A program made the translations under genes and the position numbers. Below are positions 6,725 through 12,287 of a stretch of 14,242 nucleotides of DNA, piece by piece (positions within the stretch are counted from its first letter, which is position 1; each line of letters opens with the position of its first letter). This DNA is from Desulfobacteraceae bacterium. GTDB lineage: Bacteria; Desulfobacterota; DSM-4660; Desulfatiglandales; Desulfatiglandaceae. The stretch lies in NCBI GenBank assembly GCA_030642205.1, contig DAOWOF010000035.1, positions 1 through 14,242 of the forward strand. Reading direction: 5' to 3'. The notes beneath the pieces were generated by a model. That model was not told the origin of the DNA and did no database searches. It worked only from the letters and a program-made list of their open reading frames with translations.

Positions 6725-7717
6725 CTATTTTTCAGTTATTGTTTCATTTATTTTATGACCAAAATGGCGGCCAGCTTCTTCCACATAACCCAGAACTTCA
6801 TCTCCTTTTTTGACTTTTACCACAGAGACAGGCTTCCCCTGTGTGTCTGTCAACCGTATGGTCTCGGCATTTTGCAAAATAGTGGTGACAGGGCCCTTAG
6901 GGCCTGTTGCCTCAACCAGGAGCAATGGTCTTCGTTCAATTTTAACCCTTCCTACAATCAAGGATATGGCCTCGCCTTTGGCATTTACCCCCATTACTTC
7001 ATCACCTGCCTTGATTTCTGACAGGTAGCGGGTCTTGCCGCCGGGAGTCATTACATAGGCATGCACTGCTCCAGCGTTGACACGAAAAGGTCTTGGCGCG
7101 ACGTAAGGATTTTCAATGCTCTCGGCATGGATCAGAAAAAGGGCCTGGCTGCTATTGCCTATCAAACAGCCTTCGCCTATTCCCATTATGGAACAGGTAT
7201 CAATGCAAACCCTGTCTCCCATACCCAGAGAGCAAATTCTGTCGATCTTGAACTTTGTTAGCTCCACAGTCTGGCTGGCTGATTTTATTTCATTAATAAT
7301 CTCTTTAACCCGAACTGGATTTCTCTCTGTGATAATAAGTCCATCCACCCCCTTTTCCAGGATTCCCATGGCGGTTACAGCGCTTTCAAGATCTTTTACT
7401 TCCACAAAAATATTGCTGGTTTGAGCCACAAGGTTTTCCAGGGGGATTATGGTCCAGTCATCAGTCTTGACAACAACTTTTTTATCACGGCTTAACTGGA
7501 TAATCTTTTCTTCATCCGCAGTTGACCTGATTTCCATGACAACTACATCCTTGCCCCATACCAGATCGCCTGTATCAGAAACCGTGGCAATCAAGCCCAG
7601 CTCCTTTACCTTGTCAACCTTGTCAGGGGCGACAATAACGGCTTCAGCGCCGGCTTCAAGAGCTGTTGTGACTAATTCTTTATTCCATGGATCAGCTTTT
7701 ACCCAAATGTCTTTCAT
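6725..7717 (-). CDS. aroB': 3-dehydroquinate synthase II (archaeal type, AroB')
   Basis: In archaea this family (MJ1249 type) converts 2-amino-3,7-dideoxy-D-threo-hept-6-ulosonate to 3-dehydroquinate by NAD-dependent oxidative deamination and cyclisation, replacing classical AroB. The 330-residue protein carries the family signature DTCSIMGIGEGCLIGNSSQA near 180-200, followed by ENPYVAPRPFRVNAGAVHAY and the C-terminal beta-rich region (TPGGKTRYLSE). No classical AroB motifs are present. The required upstream enzyme, ADH synthase, is encoded at 9896 in the same block, which strongly supports the role. Start ATG has GGAG 11 bases upstream. The 283 bases between this gene and tyrA are almost entirely element B; without it the two genes would be about 20 bases apart. 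Confidence 0.95.
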   Translation of the reverse strand: MKDIWVKADPWNKELVTTALEAGAEAVIVAPDKVDKVKELGLIATVSDTGDLVWGKDVVVMEIRSTADEEKIIQLSRDKKVVVKTDDWTIIPLENLVAQTSNIFVEVKDLESAVTAMGILEKGVDGLIITERNPVRVKEIINEIKSASQTVELTKFKIDRICSLGMGDRVCIDTCSIMGIGEGCLIGNSSQALFLIHAESIENPYVAPRPFRVNAGAVHAYVMTPGGKTRYLSEIKAGDEVMGVNAKGEAISLIVGRVKIERRPLLLVEATGPKGPVTTILQNAETIRLTDTQGKPVSVVKVKKGDEVLGYVEEAGRHFGHKINETITEK

Positions 7718-7743
7718 TACTTAACAATCTCCGTTGATATTAA

Positions 7744-7751
7744 AGGATATC
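7744..7751. repeat. target-site duplication, left copy (AGGATATC) of element B
   Basis: AGGATATC directly flanks the left end of element B and recurs exactly at 8005-8012 flanking the right end. The mixed base composition makes this a convincing insertion footprint. Confidence 0.85.
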
Positions 7752-8004
7752 GTACCTATTCAGCGAATATCCACCGCAACACTGATCTGATTACACTTTG
7801 AAACTGTTTGAATGTATTAGAGATCGTTAAGAAAGAACCCATCAGGGCTGAATCTATTTGTAGAATTTCCTAGTGTATCATTATCCATGTTTATATTTAA
7901 CGGGTTCTTTCTTTACGACCTCTTATCCATGAGTTTTTCATGGTTTAATCAGATTAGTGTTGCGTGTCTGAAATCAGCATCTTGTTACATTGCTGAATAG
8001 TTAC
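7752..8004. mobile_element. MITE-like non-autonomous element, copy B (253 bp), inserted at the 3' end of tyrA
   Basis: The ends are GTACCTATTCAGC (left) and, on the other strand, GTAACTATTCAGC (right), a 13-bp inverted repeat with one mismatch. Inside, an 18-bp arm at 7776-7793 pairs with 7946-7963 with one mismatch, and CGTTAAGAAAGAACCC at 7825-7840 pairs with 7902-7917 with one mismatch, so transcripts could fold into a long hairpin. It contains no plausible coding frame. It lies inside the aro operon between tyrA and the DHQ synthase II gene, with perfect 8-bp duplications outside. Read on the minus strand, its first bases GTAA complete the last tyrA codon and give the stop codon. It is homologous to copy A, but the two distinct outer ends are exchanged. 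Confidence 0.9.
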
Positions 8005-8780
8005 AGGATATCTTTCATTTTTTTAAAGAGATCCATAAAGGCATCTCTGTCTTTTCTTTTGGCAATTTCTGCCAATTCTTTGCCCGCCTCAAGATACTGA
8101 TCCAGAAATGTCACAGAATAGGGATTATCCATCAAGAGTGAACCAAAAAGCTCACCCGGCTGATTCAGTATCGCCACGATCCTGTCCAGCCTTTCTCTGA
8201 ATGTTAGAGTAGAACATTTTTTAAGATCATCAAGGTTTAATCCTGAACGGCTGATCAAAAGTCCCAGCGCAATGGTGGAAAAATGATTAACTGCCTGGAT
8301 AAGGCCCATTAGACGATCATGTTCCTGGGGCTGCAATACGGTTATGTCCAGTCCTGCCTCTTGCAGGACTTTATAGAGCCAGTCCAGCCATCTTTCTCCC
8401 CTTCCGGGACAAACAGCGACCCTTAATGGTTTATCAGTAGACACATCAGGGCCAAAAAGTGGGTGCAAACCTATAACTTCTGCCTGTGAATATTTACACA
8501 TTGCGACTATTGGCTCGGTTTTTATAGAAGTTAAATCCATCAAAAGCGCATCTTCACGCACTAATGGCGCAAGTTTGCGGATTACATTCATCGTCTCGTC
8601 AATAGGCACCGAGATTACAACCACATCACATATCCTGGCCATTTCTTCTGGAGTAAGGGAGGTTTTTCGACCAACCTTGTGTATCTCAAAGCCCAAAGGC
8701 TCCATGATATTGGCCAGCCAGGATCCCATCCTGCCGGTGCCTCCCATAATTCCGATTATTGGTCTAGTTGGTATCATCAT
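8001..8780 (-). CDS. tyrA: prephenate dehydrogenase
   Basis: It oxidatively decarboxylates prephenate to 4-hydroxyphenylpyruvate for tyrosine, using NAD(P). The 259-residue protein opens with a Rossmann nucleotide loop, IMGGTGRMGSWLA (residues 10-22), and then has VVISVPIDET, the SIKTEP segment, the HPLFGPD motif near 102 (substrate-pocket histidine) and the helical dimerisation domain with NHFSTIALG. It has no chorismate mutase or ACT domain; both activities reside in the adjacent P-protein. Its ATG overlaps the pheA stop by four bases (ATGA), so translation is coupled. Its own stop TAA comes from mobile element B. Removing the element and one duplication would restore CTT TAA and the same C-terminus, KDIL. 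It could act on arogenate instead; the sequence alone does not settle this. Confidence 0.93.
   Translation of the reverse strand: MMIPTRPIIGIMGGTGRMGSWLANIMEPLGFEIHKVGRKTSLTPEEMARICDVVVISVPIDETMNVIRKLAPLVREDALLMDLTSIKTEPIVAMCKYSQAEVIGLHPLFGPDVSTDKPLRVAVCPGRGERWLDWLYKVLQEAGLDITVLQPQEHDRLMGLIQAVNHFSTIALGLLISRSGLNLDDLKKCSTLTFRERLDRIVAILNQPGELFGSLLMDNPYSVTFLDQYLEAGKELAEIAKRKDRDAFMDLFKKMKDIL
8005..8012. repeat. target-site duplication, right copy (AGGATATC) of element B
   Basis: Exact repeat of 7744-7751; it forms the last coding bases of tyrA before the element. Confidence 0.85.
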
Positions 8781-9883
8781 TCATCCGGATTTCCTGCAGC
8801 CGGATATGATCCCAGCTTTTTTAAAAAAGCGCAATGCATCTCCATCTCCTGCATAGCTTCATGGACTTTTTGATCTTTTTCATGGCCTTCCAGATCGACA
8901 AAAAACAGATACTCCCAGTTTCTGGTTCTCATGGGCCGTGATTCGATCCTGCTCATATTAATATTTTTGCGGGCCAATACTTCCATAACTTTAAAGAGTG
9001 TGCCAGGTCTATGACTGAGAGAAAAAATAATAGATGTTTTGTCTCTGCCTGTTGGTTGTGAATCAGTTTTTCCTATCACAAAAAATCGGGTAATATTATC
9101 CGGCTGATCCTCGATATTCTCTTTAAGGATATTCAGACCATATTTTCGGGCCGACAGCCTGCTCCCTATGGCCAGCGCATCATGGTCATCTGCTGCCATT
9201 TTGGCTGCGAGGGATGTGCTGGCAACTTTGTTAACAGGCATTCCGTTTAAATTACTTTTTATCCAGTTACGGCACTGCGCGATAGGCATGGGATGCGAAT
9301 ACAGGCGTTTTGTTTCTTTTATTTCATTTGCTTTGCTTAACAAATGGTTCCTGATTCGCAAATGTGATTCAGCGCTGATCTTTAAATTATAATTATGTAG
9401 CAGATCCAGGTTCCTGTTTATTGATCCTTCATAGGAATTTTCAATAGGCACAATACCCTTTTGACATACTCCTTTTTCGACCATGGCAAAGATATCTTCA
9501 AATGAATCAGCAGGCTTATAAGATGTGGATCTGCCAAAAAGCGAGATGGCTGCCTGATGGGAAAAAGTTGCTTCAGGGCCTAAAAAAGCGACTGTAAGAG
9601 GCTCCTGGGCTGCTCGTGAGGCCGAGAAGATTTCGTTAAATATATGGCGAATAAAATCTTTTGGTAATCTGCCCTGGCTTTTGGCTGTTAATTTACTCAG
9701 AACAGCCTCCTCCCTGGCCGGATCAATGACCTGCATTCCGCGGTCTTTTTTAAATTTGCCAATGGCCGCCGCAACCTCTTGCCTTTGAGCCAAAAGGGAA
9801 ATAAGGTCATTGTCAATGCTGTCAATATCTTTTCTATAACCCTCAAGGGAAGACCAGCCAGGATCCATATCGTCCTCTTTCAA
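8777..9883 (-). CDS. pheA: bifunctional chorismate mutase / prephenate dehydratase (P-protein)
   Basis: It converts chorismate to prephenate and then phenylpyruvate, committing flux to phenylalanine. The 368-residue protein has an AroQ-type mutase domain at about 10-90 (YRKDIDSIDNDLISLLAQR), a dehydratase domain at about 96-270 (VAFLGPEATFSHQAA, IVPIENSYEGSI, DNITRFFVIG with the catalytic TRF), and a C-terminal ACT domain at about 283-360. The ACT domain has RPGTLFKVM and IESRP, the segments that bind phenylalanine, so feedback inhibition is likely. The start taken is TTG at 9883, with AGGAG seven bases upstream overlapping the previous stop. An ATG at 9868 with GAGG five bases upstream is an alternative that loses only five residues. 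It overlaps tyrA by four bases. Confidence 0.95.
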   Translation of the reverse strand: MKEDDMDPGWSSLEGYRKDIDSIDNDLISLLAQRQEVAAAIGKFKKDRGMQVIDPAREEAVLSKLTAKSQGRLPKDFIRHIFNEIFSASRAAQEPLTVAFLGPEATFSHQAAISLFGRSTSYKPADSFEDIFAMVEKGVCQKGIVPIENSYEGSINRNLDLLHNYNLKISAESHLRIRNHLLSKANEIKETKRLYSHPMPIAQCRNWIKSNLNGMPVNKVASTSLAAKMAADDHDALAIGSRLSARKYGLNILKENIEDQPDNITRFFVIGKTDSQPTGRDKTSIIFSLSHRPGTLFKVMEVLARKNINMSRIESRPMRTRNWEYLFFVDLEGHEKDQKVHEAMQEMEMHCAFLKKLGSYPAAGNPDE

Positions 9884-9895
9884 TAGGATTCTCCT

Positions 9896-10693
9896 CTAAG
9901 CTTTTGCAAGAAAGTTCAAGGCTTCATCTACTGAAGCGTTTTCATGGACAATCATGGAAAGAGCCCCTACCATTCTGGTTGGATTATTATGTTGAAAGAC
10001 ATTCCGGCCAATGGATGTTCCGGATCCTCCAGCCTCGATAGCGCCCTTTACCATCTCCAGAATGGCTTTATCGGAATCCATTTTTTCACCTCCGGCAATA
10101 ATAACAGGAACATGACAGCCTTCCACTACCTTACGAAAGGAGTCAGGGGCTCCTGTATAAGACACCTTTACTATATCAGCTCCCAGCTCCGCGCCAAGAC
10201 GGGCGGCATGTTTTATGGCTTCCACATCATACTCATTTTTAATATTTCTTCCCCTTGGATAGATCATGGCTAAAAGAGGCATGCCCCATTCAGAGGCAAT
10301 CCGGCCAATTCTGCCCATATCCGCCAACATTTCTTTTTCATGCCTGTTGCCAATATTAATATGAATAGACACTGCATCAGCACCCAGCTTGATTGCTTCT
10401 TCAACAGAACAAACTATGGCCTTGGCATTTGCTTCAGGCGATAATGAAGTGCTGCCGGAAAGATGGACAATCAAACCCATATCAGGCCCTCCGCGTCGAT
10501 GGCCGCGGGGCACAATCCCTTTATGAACAACTACCGCGTTTGCTCCCCCGTCTGCCACCTGACTCATGGCATCTCTCATATTTGTGATGCCAAGGATTGG
10601 GCCAACGCTGACGCCATGGTCTATAGGGACAATGACTGCTCTTCCGGTTTTACGGTTGAAAATCCTTTCCAGCCTGATTTCTTTTCCAATCAT
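9896..10693 (-). CDS. aroA': 2-amino-3,7-dideoxy-D-threo-hept-6-ulosonate (ADH) synthase, aldolase family (AroA')
   Basis: In the archaeal route (MJ0400 type) it condenses 6-deoxy-5-ketofructose 1-phosphate with L-aspartate semialdehyde to make ADH, the precursor for DHQ synthase II. This class I aldolase of 265 residues has Asp25 in PIDHG, Tyr145 in MIYPRG and the Schiff-base Lys176 in DIVKV, matching the catalytic set of the family. Phosphate-binding segments follow (IIAGGEK, GGSGTSIGRNVFQ). I place the start at ATG 10693, because AGGAG lies seven bases upstream; a TTG two codons earlier is too close to that site. A plain fructose-bisphosphate aldolase is the alternative, but the linkage to aroB' argues for ADH synthase. 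Its stop is 12 bases before pheA. Confidence 0.92.
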   Translation of the reverse strand: MIGKEIRLERIFNRKTGRAVIVPIDHGVSVGPILGITNMRDAMSQVADGGANAVVVHKGIVPRGHRRGGPDMGLIVHLSGSTSLSPEANAKAIVCSVEEAIKLGADAVSIHINIGNRHEKEMLADMGRIGRIASEWGMPLLAMIYPRGRNIKNEYDVEAIKHAARLGAELGADIVKVSYTGAPDSFRKVVEGCHVPVIIAGGEKMDSDKAILEMVKGAIEAGGSGTSIGRNVFQHNNPTRMVGALSMIVHENASVDEALNFLAKA

Positions 10694-10719
10694 TTTCAAA
10701 CTCCTGTTATTTGACTAGT

Positions 10720-10794
10720 TCATAAATAGCGCCTGAACCTGAAAAAAACATCCTGTTTTCGTTCAGGAGCTAAATAGGTGTAAATATTATCCAA
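10720..10794 (-). promoter_or_regulatory. possible leader: aromatic-rich mini-ORF overlapping a hairpin upstream of ADH synthase
   Basis: In the 141-base gap before the ADH synthase gene, a minus-strand frame from TTG (10794) to TGA (10720) encodes 24 residues, of which six are Phe or Tyr (it contains DNIYTYL and DVFFRFRRYL). It overlaps an inverted repeat, AGCGCCTGAAC at 10728-10738 against GTTCAGGAGCT at 10761-10771 (one mismatch). This recalls an amino-acid attenuator. However, the TTG has no properly spaced ribosome-binding site, no T-run follows the hairpin, and the frame stays open upstream into aroC. Regulation is therefore only a suggestion. Confidence 0.25.
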
Positions 10795-10834
10795 TACCTT
10801 GAAAGATTGTCCAGGATCAGGCGTAAGCCTTCTT

Positions 10835-11887
10835 TTACCTGATTGTCTTTATCCTCAGATAATGATCAGCCAGCACAAGCCTTGCCATTGCCTCAAGAAC
10901 AGGAATAATCCTTGGAATGGCTGAAGCATCATGTCTCCCCGTAAGATTCAGTTTTACCGGAGTTCCCTGACGATCAATCGTATCCTGCTCCTGACTGATT
11001 GATGGAATCGGTTTTACAGCTGCCCGCAAAATTATTTCCTGACCGCTGGAAATGCCTCCAAGGATACCTCCGGCGTTATTGGATGCAAAACCATTGGCAT
11101 TAATCGGATCATTATTTTGACTTCCCTTTAATCTCGCAGCCTCAAAACCTGCTCCTATCTCGAATCCTTTTACTGCTCCTACTGACATTATTGCCTTTGC
11201 CAGATCAGCCTCAAGCTTATCAAAGACCGGTTCCCCCAAACCGGCAGGGCATCCCTTAATCAGTATCTCAACAATACCTCCCAGGGAATCTCCAGCTTCA
11301 CGAGTTTTAATTGAAAGTTCTTCCATTGCTCTTGAAGCCTCCGGATCAGGACAGTAAAATGGACTTTTCTCCAGATATTCCAGATTGATATTTGCGGCCC
11401 TGATTCCTCCTAATTCCAAGGTATAGGCGATGCACTCAGTATTCAGCGGCAAAAGAACCTTTGCCGCGACAACTCCAGCTGCTACCCGGGCAGCTGTTTC
11501 CCTGGCTGATGCCCTTCCGCCTCCCTTGAAATCAAAGTGTGTATACTTTTTATAATATGAGTAATCGGCATGACCAGGCCTGAAAAGCCTGCGTAATATT
11601 TCATATGGTTTACTATTAGCATCTTTATTTCGAATAAAGAGCATTACAGGAGCGCCGGTAGTCAAGCCTTCAAAGACTCCTGACATGATTTCAACCTTAT
11701 CATCTTCTTTTCTGGGAGTCGAGATTGCATGCCTGCCAGGCCGACGGCGCGCCATATCTTTTATAAAGTCTTCTTCCTTCAAGCTTATCCGTGGCGGGCA
11801 GCCATCAATTATAACGCCAATGCCGATTCCATGGGATTCGCCAAAGGTTGTAATTTTAAATACCTTGCCAAATGAATTTCCTGCCAT
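10835..11887 (-). CDS. aroC: chorismate synthase
   Basis: It converts EPSP to chorismate with reduced FMN, the last shikimate-pathway step. The 350-residue length is normal. Signatures in order: FGESHG at residues 15-20, the RRRPGR segment near 47 to 52, RPGHADYSYYKKY near 105, GGGRASARETAARVAAG near 122 to 138, and RHDASAIPR near 320, all FMN- or EPSP-contacting elements of the family. AAGGGA five bases before ATG supports the start. It is the first gene of the minus-strand aro block, but 141 bases separate it from ADH synthase, so a second promoter or a processing site could lie there. Confidence 0.97.
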   Translation of the reverse strand: MAGNSFGKVFKITTFGESHGIGIGVIIDGCPPRISLKEEDFIKDMARRRPGRHAISTPRKEDDKVEIMSGVFEGLTTGAPVMLFIRNKDANSKPYEILRRLFRPGHADYSYYKKYTHFDFKGGGRASARETAARVAAGVVAAKVLLPLNTECIAYTLELGGIRAANINLEYLEKSPFYCPDPEASRAMEELSIKTREAGDSLGGIVEILIKGCPAGLGEPVFDKLEADLAKAIMSVGAVKGFEIGAGFEAARLKGSQNNDPINANGFASNNAGGILGGISSGQEIILRAAVKPIPSISQEQDTIDRQGTPVKLNLTGRHDASAIPRIIPVLEAMARLVLADHYLRIKTIR

Positions 11888-12072
11888 TTTATTCCCTTAA
11901 TCAGCGCTTGAAGGAAAACTGTCTTTTCGAAGTCCGCGCTTATCCCGCCAATATCTGCGTTGTTCAGGCTGTCAGCTATGACGAGCTTTTGCGCCCTGCT
12001 CTTGATGCTCATCGAAAAAAGCCAGGATTTATAACCTTCTGAGACATAGCTGAAGTTCTATATAATGAATGC
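11888..12072 (-). other. upstream region of aroC: likely promoter/leader zone, no gene identified
   Basis: Together with the terminator and the tail to 12287, this is a 400-base stretch without a gene. On the minus strand it runs from the terminator to aroC. Positions about 11905-12010 are visibly richer in G and C than the flanks and include short hairpins such as GAAAAGACAGTTTTC. An open frame (11809-12012) crosses into aroC in another frame but has no ribosome-binding site and no recognisable product. A promoter is expected here because the terminator isolates the block from the upstream gene, but I cannot place its boxes with confidence. Confidence 0.35.
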
Positions 12073-12073
12073 C

Positions 12074-12110
12074 AAAAAAAAGCTGTGGGCTTTTATATCT
12101 CCCACAGCTT
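12074..12110 (-). terminator. rho-independent terminator after the CobN-like gene
   Basis: Read on the minus strand, AAGCTGTGGG, an 11-base loop and CCCACAGCTT form a perfect 10-bp stem, followed at once by a run of T. On the plus strand no T-run follows, so it acts on minus-strand transcripts. It lies about 180 bases beyond the CobN-like stop and before aroC, separating the two units. Confidence 0.9.
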
Positions 12111-12127
12111 GAATTTACAAATAAATG

Positions 12128-12194
12128 AAATCAATCCACGGGCAAGATAATCTCTCTGCAAAAATAGAAAAAAAAGAGTCTTATGGATTGGTTT
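12128..12194. repeat. inverted repeat in the 3' region of the CobN-like gene
   Basis: AAATCAATCCA at 12128-12138 pairs with TGGATTGGTTT at 12184-12194 with one mismatch, enclosing 45 AT-rich bases. It could form the base of an RNA hairpin between the gene's stop and the terminator. No function is evident. Confidence 0.35.
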
Positions 12195-12287
12195 AACATC
12201 ATTTTATTAGCCTGTAAAATATTTATTTTATCAAATTCTTGTAAACCTAAAATATATGGGTTGTCAAGGATTTTTAATCATTAGTTC

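Noticed and set aside
10728..10771. Hairpin between aroC and ADH synthase as a rho-independent terminator
   Set aside because: The stem is imperfect and no T-run follows on either strand.
11809..12012. Minus-strand frame overlapping the aroC start
   Set aside because: No ribosome-binding site and no recognisable product; most of its second half is aroC read in another frame.
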